The translations under genes were made by a program, and so were the position numbers. From assembly GCA_027622655.1 (NCBI GenBank), contig JAQBYI010000027.1:1-45508 (forward strand): 45,508 bases of DNA, written 5' to 3'. Below the pieces are notes generated by a model. It was not told the DNA's origin. It ran no database searches and saw nothing but the letters and a program-made list of their open reading frames with translations. Shown here piece after piece: positions 33,382-42,050 of the stretch; the stretch's first letter is position 1, and each line of letters begins with the position of its first letter. The DNA is from Gemmatimonadota bacterium. GTDB lineage: Bacteria; Gemmatimonadota; Gemmatimonadetes; Gemmatimonadales; Gemmatimonadaceae.

Positions 33382-34101
33382 TCACTTTCCCTTAACCCGC
33401 TCCCAGAGCAGGCGCGCCCGCGTCATTGCGTCGTCGGGCACCAGGTCCCTCAGCACGCCAAGCGCCGCGCCGATCACGTCGTCGGCCACGCCAGCGTTCC
33501 GCGCGCCGATGAGGTGTGACTGAAGTTGCCGGTCCTGGGCCGCGGCCGCGCACGCCGCCACAATGCAGAGTTCGCGCCGCGCCAAGTCCAATCCCGGACG
33601 TGAAAGGACCTTGCCGTACCCCTCCACGATCATCCACTCGTCGAGCAGCGGATGTAGCCGCCGGATGTTTCCACGAAGCTTATCGTAGGATGCACCATAA
33701 ACCACCTCGCACGTCTCCGCGCCCCGCATCCTCCACTCAAAGGAGTGCGCGTATGTCTCTTCCTCGGCCGCCTCACCCCTCACTCCTCGCCGTTCCTCCT
33801 CACCCCTCACTCCTCGCTTCCTCCTCACTCCTGGCTCACCCACCTCACTCAGCCTCCTCCATTCCCGTGCCGCGTTGAGCGCCCGCGGAAACCCTGCAAA
33901 GAGATACGACTGCAACACCAGCTCCTCTATCCACTGGTCCGCGACCCCTGCATCGGCGCACTCCGCCAGCCCCTCGCGAACCGACTCCTCCGACCCCGCA
34001 GTTATCCGTGCCGACAGGCGCACAAGCGCCGCAGTCGCCGCGTCGAACGTGACTGGCGGCACGCTGTCGATTCTACCGGCTTCGTCGTGCTCTGGCGGCA
34101 T
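33382..34101 (-). CDS. carboxymuconolactone-decarboxylase-family protein with a repeat-derived insert
   Basis: A 239-aa, probably two-module member of the carboxymuconolactone decarboxylase/AhpD fold. The first half (RLSARITAGSEESVREGL, LQSYLFAGFPRALNAA) and the second half (RRELCIVAACAAAAQDRQLQ, GARNAGVADDVIGAALGVL) each resemble the family helices. The CxxC of AhpD peroxidases is missing, so redox activity is unlikely; the function is unknown. Residues about 90-120 (RGVRGEEER, RGVRGEAAE) are encoded by the dispersed GTGAGGAG-type repeat and look like an insertion between the two modules. It lies 70 bases before obgE. Confidence 0.8.
   Translation of the reverse strand: MPPEHDEAGRIDSVPPVTFDAATAALVRLSARITAGSEESVREGLAECADAGVADQWIEELVLQSYLFAGFPRALNAAREWRRLSEVGEPGVRRKRGVRGEEERRGVRGEAAEEETYAHSFEWRMRGAETCEVVYGASYDKLRGNIRRLHPLLDEWMIVEGYGKVLSRPGLDLARRELCIVAACAAAAQDRQLQSHLIGARNAGVADDVIGAALGVLRDLVPDDAMTRARLLWERVKGK
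33771..33857. repeat. 27-bp-period repeat of the GTGAGGAG type inside a coding region
   Basis: CCTCACCCCTCACTCCTCGC occurs identically at 33771-33790 and 33798-33817, followed by further CCTCACTCC words to 33857. The period is nine codons, so the frame of the surrounding gene is kept. Confidence 0.85.
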
Positions 34102-34157
34102 CGAAACCTTTCGTATGGGTACGGTTTATTGCTTGAAGGGAGCGCAGCCGTCACGCC

Positions 34158-34188
34158 TTGAACGGCCCGCGCTGCACTACGCTAAATT
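34158..34188 (+). promoter_or_regulatory. possible promoter for the lipoprotein gene at 34225
   Basis: TTGAAC at 34158-34163 and TAAATT at 34183-34188 are spaced by 19 bases, a little long. The region lies between divergent genes, so a promoter is expected. Confidence 0.35.
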
Positions 34189-34224
34189 ATCGCTCTTGTT
34201 GAGCAACGTCCTATTGAGGAGCAT

Positions 34225-34722
34225 ATGTACAAGCGCGCCCTGACCCTGATTCTTGCCTTCAGCATTGTCGCCTGTGGCGGCGATTCGCCTCAGCCCGCCA
34301 ATACCGCCGCAGGTCCCTCGGCCTCGCTATCACCGGATGAGTACCGAAAAGCTCAGCTGGCGTTCGCCGATTCCGTGCTCAACGCGAGCACGTCTACGGG
34401 AGACGTCGTGAAGCGGATGGGCAAGGAATTCGAAGTGGGCTCGGTACAGCTCCGCGACTCGCTCGGCGTGCTGGCCGGCAAAACCGGCTGCTACCTGAAG
34501 GGACGCGAAAGCGACCCGTACCTCGCCGGCACCGTGAGCTTTTACGTCTTCATGAGCGTGGTGGGAACGAACATCATTCGCGTTCAGGAGGACGCCACCA
34601 CGTGGACGTCCGCCGCGGGGAACCTGGTGAACTCCTGCATTAACGTCGCGGCCAGGGAGTGGAGCTTTGAAGTGTCGTTCGGGAAGCCCGCTCAGTACAT
34701 CACGCAGGTGCAGTTCAAGTAG
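34225..34722 (+). CDS. putative lipoprotein of unknown function
   Basis: A 165-aa protein with a signal peptide and lipobox SIVAC (Cys17), a Ser/Pro/Ala-rich linker, then a domain with two central Cys residues (KTGCYLKG, VNSCINVA) that may form a disulfide. The family is not recognised. GAGGAG lies 3 bases before the ATG. It stands alone on the + strand and converges with asparaginase. Confidence 0.8.
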   Translation: MYKRALTLILAFSIVACGGDSPQPANTAAGPSASLSPDEYRKAQLAFADSVLNASTSTGDVVKRMGKEFEVGSVQLRDSLGVLAGKTGCYLKGRESDPYLAGTVSFYVFMSVVGTNIIRVQEDATTWTSAAGNLVNSCINVAAREWSFEVSFGKPAQYITQVQFK

Positions 34723-34732
34723 ATCGCGCCGG

Positions 34733-35725
34733 TCAGCTAACGCGCCCGACCTCCTCGCCGCGCGTGTTTCGAATCAGCGTCGAGGCCCATTCGGCGAGCC
34801 GCGGCGGAAGATCCGGCGGCAGCGCGCCAACGCGTTGCAGCGCCTCGAGCAACGCCACGTGCTGCGCGCGACTGGCGCCGTCCTCCACCTTGATCGCGAC
34901 GCCGAGTCCCATCTCCGGCACGGCTGCGCAATGCACGCCCTCGGCGCCGACCTTCGAGATGATGCGTCCCTTCGTTTCCTCGATCATCGTTGTGTCGAAC
35001 CGATCGGTACCGCCAAGGAGATGCGGCTGTGCGCGAATCGCAGCCGCAGTGCGAGCCGGCCACTCGTCGCCAGCCGCAACGGCGAATCCCCATCGCGCGT
35101 AGGCACGCGCCATCCGATCGAGAGGAAGCGCCATTACGGTCACGCCGCAGCCGTCCACGCCGAGCGGCATGTCATCGATGGAGACGCCGGTCCACGACGC
35201 TATTTCGGCAAGGCACGAACGCTGCACGGCGTGATCGGAGCGCTCGTATCCTGCGAACGACCAACCTGCAGTGAACGCGCGGGCGAGCATGGCGGCGTGC
35301 TTGCCGGAGCAGTTGTTGTGGAGCCGCGAGTATGCGATTCCCAACGTGCGCGCCTGCTTCACGCCACGCACCGAAAACGGCTCGTGAGGCCCGCACGCGA
35401 GGTCGCCTTCTTCGAGTCCAATCGAGTCCAGCATCTTCGCGGCGACGGCCACGTGCTCGGGCTCGCCCCCGTGCGATGCGCACGCCAGCGCCAATTGCTC
35501 GTCGCCCCAGCCAAGCTGATCGAAGCCGCCGCTCGATAGAAAAGGCAGCACCTGAAACGGCTTGGCGCAGGAACGCCACATGGTGACACGCGATGAATCG
35601 CGGGCCCTGACCACGATGCTGCCGTCGGACGTAACGACGGCTGCGTGAACACGGTGGCGCGATTCGGTCGCGTCGCCACGCGTGACCTCCACGTCGAGCG
35701 AAAGCTCCAACGGAGTGACGCTCAC
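34733..35725 (-). CDS. L-asparaginase II (Rhizobium-type)
   Basis: A 330-aa asparaginase of the Rhizobium etli class, unrelated to the bacterial type I/II enzymes. Family marks are RSCAKPFQVLPF (Ser-x-x-Lys), CASHGGEPEHV, HNNCSGKHAAML and LGVDGCGVTV. It hydrolyses asparagine to aspartate and ammonia in the cytoplasm. The GTG start is two bases after the kinase stop, so the two genes are one unit, though their roles do not obviously connect. Confidence 0.92.
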   Translation of the reverse strand: MSVTPLELSLDVEVTRGDATESRHRVHAAVVTSDGSIVVRARDSSRVTMWRSCAKPFQVLPFLSSGGFDQLGWGDEQLALACASHGGEPEHVAVAAKMLDSIGLEEGDLACGPHEPFSVRGVKQARTLGIAYSRLHNNCSGKHAAMLARAFTAGWSFAGYERSDHAVQRSCLAEIASWTGVSIDDMPLGVDGCGVTVMALPLDRMARAYARWGFAVAAGDEWPARTAAAIRAQPHLLGGTDRFDTTMIEETKGRIISKVGAEGVHCAAVPEMGLGVAIKVEDGASRAQHVALLEALQRVGALPPDLPPRLAEWASTLIRNTRGEEVGRVS

Positions 35726-35727
35726 AG

Positions 35728-36765
35728 TCAGCGCTTTTCGGTGTGGCGATCGAATGCGGCGATGACTTCGGCCGGGGCCACCGTGGCGGCGCCGCTCTTT
35801 CCGACTTCCACCCCAGCCGCAAAGTTTGCGATGACCGCTGCCTCAAGAAGCGCTGCGGTGCGCACGGCAAGAGTGCCCGTTTGTGTCCAATCGCCGGCGG
35901 CGAGTATTGCCGCCAGGTACGCAGTGACCGTGTCACCGGCGCCAACTACGTCGTAGACCTCGCGCGCCGTCGTCGGAATGCGATGCGTCACTTGCTCACC
36001 GCGCACCGCGATCGCCATTCCGCGTTCGCCGAGCGTGAGCAGAAGCGCATCGACCTCGAGCCCATCAACCTGCGCGAGCAGCGCCGCGTCATCGTCGACA
36101 TTCGCCGAAGGCCCAAGCGCCGATTCGAGTTCACGGCGATTCGGCTTGAACACTGTCGCGCGCCCAAAGGCAAAAAAGCTGCGGTACTTCGGGTCAACGA
36201 CGATGGGAATCCCGCGCTTGTGGGCGGCGTCAATCGCACGCTCAATGACGAGCGGCGCGAGCACGCCTTTGTTGTAGTCCTCGAGTATGAGCGCGTCGGC
36301 AGTGGCAATGGCTGCTACCGCTGCTTTGGCAAGGCGCTTCACTTCGGCGCCGACGATTTCGTGATCGACCTCTTCGTCAAACCGGAGGAGCTGCTGCGCC
36401 CGCGCAACGACGCGGGTCTTGCGCGTCGTCGGCCGATCGACCTCCACCAGGCCGTCGGATGTAGCGCCGATGGCACGCAACGCTGCCCGGAGCTCCGTGG
36501 CAGCCTCATCGCGGCCGACGGCGGATACGAGTGTGGGCCTGGCACCGAGCGCGACAACGTTTTGCGCGACGTTGGCTGCGCCGCCGAGTGCCATTCGCCG
36601 ATCGGTGACCCGGACGACAGGCACGGGCGCTTCGGGCGACACGCGATCCACTTCGCCGCGGAGATACACGTCGAGCATGGCGTCACCAATGACGACGATA
36701 TGCTTTCCGCTCGCGGCGTTGAGCAACGCGGCGAGGCGGTCGCGGGAGATCAGTTCGCTCGGCAT
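35728..36765 (-). CDS. D-glycero-beta-D-manno-heptose-7-phosphate kinase-like PfkB protein
   Basis: A 345-aa PfkB-family sugar kinase close to the kinase half of HldE/RfaE. It shows IVVIGDAMLDVYLRGEVDRVSPEAPVPV, GGAANVAQNVVALGA, ILEDYNKGVL, the KPNRRE motif and the catalytic VVGAGDTVTAYLA. It would phosphorylate heptose 7-phosphate for lipopolysaccharide core. The adenylyltransferase half is not fused. TAGCTT nine bases before the ATG may be a -10 element. Confidence 0.88.
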   Translation of the reverse strand: MPSELISRDRLAALLNAASGKHIVVIGDAMLDVYLRGEVDRVSPEAPVPVVRVTDRRMALGGAANVAQNVVALGARPTLVSAVGRDEAATELRAALRAIGATSDGLVEVDRPTTRKTRVVARAQQLLRFDEEVDHEIVGAEVKRLAKAAVAAIATADALILEDYNKGVLAPLVIERAIDAAHKRGIPIVVDPKYRSFFAFGRATVFKPNRRELESALGPSANVDDDAALLAQVDGLEVDALLLTLGERGMAIAVRGEQVTHRIPTTAREVYDVVGAGDTVTAYLAAILAAGDWTQTGTLAVRTAALLEAAVIANFAAGVEVGKSGAATVAPAEVIAAFDRHTEKR

Positions 36766-36789
36766 TCGCCGTTCAAGCTAGCGACAGCA

Positions 36790-36821
36790 CCAGCCCCCGG
36801 ACGAACAGGGGCCGGCGCTGG
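36790..36821 (-). terminator. hairpin after the outer-membrane protein gene
   Basis: Leftward, CCAGC-GCCGG-CCCC pairs with GGGG-GCTGG with a bulge, 35 bases after the stop at 36856. No U tract follows, so it may only protect the mRNA end. Confidence 0.35.
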
Positions 36822-36855
36822 AAGTCGCCTGAATCTTGTGCGTGCGACAGTTGCC

Positions 36856-37713
36856 CTAGAAGTGAATCCCCATGCCGACGCCGACCACGAGCCGCGCCGT
36901 TCCGGTAGCCGTCTGCGTGACGTCCGCGATCATCGGGGTAATGGCAAATCCGTAGTTCCTGAACGGCACCACGCTGAACCCGAGGTTGAGGTCCTGGCCA
37001 GTGTAGTCCGCGAGTAACGAAAGCTGGTCGTGAACCAGCACCGCCAGCGAGCTGAACACGTTGGCCGTGGACTTGTCGGAATTCGCGTCGTTGATCTGCC
37101 GGAACCGTCCGCCACCCACGCCGACCGAACCCGTCACGGCCTTGAGCCACGGGGCGCCTTCCCACGGCGACTGAAAAACTTTCGAGACGACCCCGTAAAA
37201 CGACTCGGAACCGCTGCTGCCGCCCCCGACAATCGCATTCTCGACGCCGACGGCGATTACGGTCGTTTCATTGATGTTGCGGAACGCCTGCAGCGAGACG
37301 GTGTTTGTCTTGCCCGCCCCCGGCCGGAATGGCGAAAGGCCGGTTACAACCGTCGTGAGGCCGATGCCGTTGACCGCATCGCCCAGGCCGAAGCCGATTG
37401 ATATGGAGGCGTTGTCTGTGCCGTTGGCGGTGAACGTATTGGGGGCGACTTTTGCGCCCCGCGTCTCATTCTGCCAGGTGCTGCCGATGAATACGTCGCC
37501 CATCGCGGCGCCGAATGCCATCGGCGAGCTGCTGCCCGTGCCCGGAGAGCCGCGGAACAGATCAGCGAGTCCGGCGCCAGACTGCGCAGTGGGCACCTGC
37601 AGGAGGAACTTGCCGGGCGTCGTGGCGCCCTGAGCACGGCTCTGCTCGGCCGTTCCGATGAACAGAGCAGCGGCCAGACCGACCGTAACGAGCTTTGACG
37701 ACGAGCGGATCAT
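36856..37713 (-). CDS. secreted protein, probable outer-membrane beta-barrel
   Basis: A 285-aa protein with a classical signal peptide (cleavage near AQSRAQ-GA, about residue 28). The mature part is Gly-rich, with alternating strands (SISIGFGLGDAV, VSLQAFRNINETTVIAVGVE, LSLLADYTGQDLNLGFSV) and ends in GMGIHF with a terminal Phe, as in barrel proteins recognised by BamA. CAGGAG lies 7 bases before the ATG. The function is unknown. Confidence 0.75.
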   Translation of the reverse strand: MIRSSSKLVTVGLAAALFIGTAEQSRAQGATTPGKFLLQVPTAQSGAGLADLFRGSPGTGSSSPMAFGAAMGDVFIGSTWQNETRGAKVAPNTFTANGTDNASISIGFGLGDAVNGIGLTTVVTGLSPFRPGAGKTNTVSLQAFRNINETTVIAVGVENAIVGGGSSGSESFYGVVSKVFQSPWEGAPWLKAVTGSVGVGGGRFRQINDANSDKSTANVFSSLAVLVHDQLSLLADYTGQDLNLGFSVVPFRNYGFAITPMIADVTQTATGTARLVVGVGMGIHF

Positions 37714-37768
37714 TCGTTGAACTCCTGAGCGGGATTCGGGTTGACTGTCGGTAACTGGACGCTCTAGG

Positions 37769-38203
37769 TCACAAACGCGCGCTTGCCTGGTCCGTGCCGG
37801 TCATCGCGATCCACATTGATCCGTACTCAGGCTTCACGCGGGTCCCGTCCGCCTCGGCGTCGTTCAACATCTTTGCGCGGGCCTCTCTATCGGTGACTGC
37901 TTCAAACTTTCGGTTCTGCGCCACACGCGGCAGGTTCGCGATGCTGGTGCACTGCGCAGAAAACGGCTGCTCACCGGGCTGGCCGGACTGGTCATAACAC
38001 ACGAGTCGGCTGGTTCCCGCTTTCACCGTTTCATACGTGAAGTCAGCGTTCCATTTGACGACCGTAGCGGCTTCGCGCGCTGCGGCCGGCAACGGTGCCA
38101 AGGCCCGCTCGACGCTTTGCTCCGAGAGTTGGGCAAAGGCATTCGGCGCCAGAAGCAACACCGGAACGAGTACGCCGACGACTGTAACGATGATTCTCTT
38201 CAT
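37769..38203 (-). CDS. small secreted protein of unknown function
   Basis: A 144-aa protein with a signal peptide (MKRIIVTVVGVLVPVLLLAP, cleavage after NAFA) and a mature domain with two Cys (LVCYDQSG, SAQCTSIAN) that could form a disulfide. The family is not recognised. The ATG at 38203 is chosen for its signal peptide and a GGAG 10 bases upstream; the longer frame has none. It precedes the barrel protein gene by 55 bases and may be co-transcribed with it. Confidence 0.75.
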   Translation of the reverse strand: MKRIIVTVVGVLVPVLLLAPNAFAQLSEQSVERALAPLPAAAREAATVVKWNADFTYETVKAGTSRLVCYDQSGQPGEQPFSAQCTSIANLPRVAQNRKFEAVTDREARAKMLNDAEADGTRVKPEYGSMWIAMTGTDQASARL

Positions 38204-38426
38204 TAGTGGTGATCTCCGGGGTCGATCGGTTCGGGATACGGTTCCAATCGAGGACGCGATAAGTATGAAGCGCCCGGGATTGGAAATCCAATCGAGTTGG
38301 TGCATCCCCAGGTCGATAGCTTTCCGACGACACCCCCACCCATATAGAGGAACGCGCGCGAGGCGGAGCCATTACGCGGGCCTCCCGCTGCTAGTGGGCG
38401 AGGCAGCACCATTCGCGGAGGCGTTC

Positions 38427-39423
38427 GTGAAACGACTGATCGCAGGCTTTGCCCTGCTCGCGGCCTTGCTCGCGGCCTTGCTCGCACCTCGCGACGCTGC
38501 AGCGCATCCGGGGGCGGGAATCGTCGTCGGCGCCAACGGCGCGGTCTACTTCGTCCTTCCGGGGCGAAGCGTGATCATGCGGATCGATGCCGGGGGCCGG
38601 CTGCAGGTGCTCGTCGACGACGAGAGGCTCGGGCTGCCGCACCACCTGGTCATAGATCGCGCCGGGAACCTCTACACCATGTCGGACAGCGACGGCACAG
38701 TCTGGCGCATCTCGCCGGATGGCCAGCTCACGGTCGTGATGCGTGCGGCGATCGGCGCGTGGGGCGAAGGCGCGGTTCGGCAACCTCCACTTCGCCGCGA
38801 TCCTCCTTGGCGTCGACGGGACCTTGTACGTGTCTGACCGCACGCGCTTGCGACTGATCGGCGCCGACGGAACCGTTTCCACGGTGCCAACGCCCGGCGT
38901 GGAACTGGACATGGCGGTGGGCCTCGCGCGCGATGGAGCCGACGTGCTGGTCGCCGACTATGGCGCACGTCGCGTGATACGCGTCGGGCCCGGCGGCGCT
39001 GCTGTCGTACCGGGCTCAGACGGGCTGTGGGCCAATGGCGTGGCGTCGGGCCCCAACGGCGTGGTGTACGTGCTGGACAACCCGCCGTTGGCTACGTGCG
39101 TCTGGACGGTTGCCGTGGGCGAAAAATCGAAGCGCGCCTGTGTCCGCCCGCAACAAAGCGCGGTGCTGTTCGGGCTGTTCTCACTCGTCGGGATCCTGGC
39201 GCTCGCGATCGCTCTCCGCCCACCGCAGCGCGCCTTCACGTGGGTGCTCGGGGTGATCATCGTCGGCCTGATGACGGCGCTTAGCCTGTCGGTCGCCGCA
39301 AACTCCCGGCTCGAGGGGCTCCGGCCGCTGATGGCCGGGCTGTTCGCGGCGGCCGTCGTGATCCCGCTGTGGGAGCGCTTCGTGGCGGCGCGTGCGCGGC
39401 GCACGGTCACTGCGTCGAAGTAG
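38427..39423 (+). pseudogene. beta-propeller (NHL-type) protein with C-terminal membrane segments, frameshifted
   Basis: From GTG at 38427 (GGAGG five bases upstream) a signal peptide rich in Leu/Ala precedes propeller blades (GIVVGANGAVYFVLPG, HLVIDRAGNLYTMSDSDG). The frame is lost near 38760-38790 and ends at 38837. In the next frame blades continue (GVDGTLYVSD, GLARDGADVLVADYGARRV, GPNGVVYVLDNP) and three hydrophobic segments follow (about 39160-39360). Removing one base, for instance from the GGGG at 38761-38764, gives a 331-aa product. The signal peptide includes a 12-bp near-repeat (38452-38485). Function unknown. Confidence 0.75.
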
Positions 39424-39440
39424 CAGGCGAGGCCCCCCTG

Positions 39441-41866
39441 TTGAACGACCTGCGGTACGGCCTGCGAATGATCGCCAAGCATCCGGGTCTCGCGGCGGTC
39501 TCAATCATCGCTCTCGGCCTCGGTCTCGGCCTGACGACCACGATGTGGAGCATCGTCTATGGTGTGCTCCTGCGCCCGCTGCCGTTCGAAGACGCCGGCC
39601 GCATCGTGGCTGTCCAGCGCGCCAATCCGGCGAAGCCCCACGAACGCGGGCACGTGGACATCCGGGATCTCGACGCGTGGCGATCCGCGGAAACCGCGTT
39701 CGAAGACCTCGGCGCCTTCTCCGGCGCGCTGCTCACGCTCAGTGGTGAAGGCCGGCCCGAACGATACCGCGGCTCCTACCTCACACCGAACACCCTGCGC
39801 CTGTTGCGCGTGCCGCGTGTCCACCTCGGTCGGTTCTTCACCGAAGACGACGACGCGCCGGGCTCGGCGCCAGTCCTGATCATCGGCTACGACGTGTGGC
39901 AGACGCGGTTCAGCGGAGACTCGGGTATCATCGGGCGGACACTCCGCGTCAACGGCAATGCGGCGGAGGTGATTGGTGTGATGCCGACAGGCTTCGGCTT
40001 CCCCGACTACGACGTGATGTGGATGCCGCTCATCATCGACCGCGGTCATATCGATCCAGACAATGCGCCGCGAGTGGAAGTGTTCGGCCGCCTGAAAGCC
40101 GGCGTCACTATCGCGCGCGCGCGCGCGAGGACCTCCAGTCTGTCGACCGGCGCCTCGCGTCCGACCCGGCTACCCGGGACGGTCAACTCCTTCCGGTCGT
40201 CGAGCCGTACGTGAAAAAGGTGATGGGGCGCGAGCCCCACACCGTGCTGCTGACAATGCTCGGCGCCGTGCTGGGCGTGCTTCTGATCGCATGCTCGAAT
40301 GTTGCGAACCTGTTGCTGGCACGCGTCGCGGCGCGCTCGAAGGAGATCGCCGTGCGACGGGCGCTTGGCGCGAGCCGTTGGCGCATCGCGTCGCAGCTGC
40401 TCGCAGAGTCGCTGGTGCTCAGCGTGGCAGGTGCGCTCGCCGGACTCGGCATCGCCGTCGTAGGAGTCCGCATCTTCAACGACGGCCTTTTCAATCACGT
40501 GCGCGACGTGCCGTTCTTCGTTCGGATCGAGGTCGACGTGCCGGTGCTGGCCGGCGTCGCAGTACTGACCCTGCTGTCGAGCGTCGTGGCTGGCGCTCTC
40601 CCGGCTCTTCAGGCAAGTGGCGCGGCGTTCACCGATGTGCTGAAGGACGAGGGTCGCGGAGCGACATCGCTGCGGCTTGGCCGGTTCTCTCGCGGACTCG
40701 TGATCGCCGAGATCGCGCTGACGTGCGGGCTCCTGATCGGTACGGGGTTCATGATCCAAAGCGTCGTCCAGCGGAGCCGGCTCAACCACGGCGTGCCCGC
40801 CAGCAATGTCTTCACCGCACGACTCGCGATGTTCGAGACGGGCTAGGTCGGGCCGATACGTCGCCGGCAGGCGTGGGAGGAGCTGCTCCGGCATCTCGAA
40901 GCGCTCCCCGGGCAGCACGGAGTTGGGCTGATGTCCACGCTTCCCGGAATGGGGGCCGGCGTCACGCTGTTCGAGGTTGAGGGGAGGCACTATGAACTGG
41001 ATAGCGACCGGCCGCGCGCCCGGCTCGTCGCGGTCTCGCCGGGGTTCTTCCGCGCGTTCGCACTGAGTCCTCTGGCGGGACGCGCATTCGGCGCCGCCGA
41101 CGTCATCGGGGGCCCACCGGTCGCGGTCGTGACGGCGACATTCGCGGCACGGCACTTCCCGGGCGCGTCAGCGGTCGGTTCACAAGTGCGCCAGGGCAAC
41201 GGGAGGTTTCCAATCCCATGGCGCACAATCGTGGGCGTCGTTCCCGACGTCTGGTACCAGGGCAATTCGGACGACGGGGTGTCGGAGGTCCTGCTCATTC
41301 CCCTTTTCCAGTCCGGCATGCAACAGCCGTTCAGCGTTGCAGTGGCGGGCGACGGCGGGGACCCGCTCCGGTTCACCGATCCGGTTCGCCGCGCGGTCGC
41401 CGAGCTGGATCCCGACCAGGCGGTGTTCGAGGTGCGTTCGCTGGAGAAGGCTATCGACGACGAAGGCTGGTTCTTCTACATCTTCGGCGCGCTGTTTGCC
41501 GCATTCGGGGCAGCCGCGCTGTTCCTCGCGGCCATCGGCGTGTACGGCGTCATGGCTTTCTCGGTCACGCGACGCACGCAGGAGATCGGAGTGCGCATGG
41601 CGCTGGGAGCCAATGGGCCGGACGTGCTGCGACTGTTCGTGTGGCAGGGCGGCCGCCAGGTCGGGATCGGGCTCGCGATTGGTGTTGCGCTGGCGATCCC
41701 GCTCACGCGCGGGCTCGAGTTCATCCTGTTCCGCGTGAACACGAAGGATCCCGCGATGTTCGTGTTGGTCGTCGTATTGCTCGCGGTGACGGGCCTGGTT
41801 GCAACGTTCATTCCGGCGCGGCGCGCGGCTCGCGTCGATCCGATGGTGGCGATGCGGCACGACTAG
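39441..41866 (+). pseudogene. FtsX-type ABC permease of the ADOP kind, one frameshift and one nonsense codon
   Basis: The product matches acidobacterial-type duplicated orphan permeases: LLNDLRYGLRMIAKHPG and a first membrane helix, a periplasmic MacB-like domain, a first FtsX core (GVLLIACSNVANLLLARVA, EIAVRRALGASRWRI), a second MacB-like domain and a second FtsX core (GVYGVMAFSVTRRTQEIGVRMALGA). Two lesions are present. A (CG)8 run at 40112-40127 shifts the frame; with seven repeats RAREDLQSVD would read through. An in-frame TAG at 40844-40846 follows FETG. With both repaired the protein would be 807 aa, the family length. The start is TTG at 39441 after GCGAGG. No ATPase gene is adjacent. 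Confidence 0.85.
40112..40127. repeat. (CG)8 dinucleotide run at the permease frameshift
   Basis: Eight CG dinucleotides follow the codon position of Thr-Ile. Seven would keep the permease frame open (IARAREDLQ). Dinucleotide runs are prone to slippage in replication and in sequencing. Confidence 0.95.
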
Positions 41867-42050
41867 CAGAACCCATCTCTCAAACCACGCCCTGATGCCG
41901 ATGCGACGCCCGCCCCGTAGCCTCAAGGCATGGCGACTCTTCCCGATATGCCCGGATCACCCTATGGCGTTCCCGACTGGAAGCAGTAGCTTCGCATGCG
42001 AAAGTCAGCAGCCAACCCGTTCGGAGCGGTCTCAACGCTCGGAGGCAAAG

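Noticed and set aside
34733-36765. A metabolic link between asparaginase II and the heptose-type kinase
   Set aside because: They are adjacent by two bases, but no shared pathway is known and no third gene supports one.
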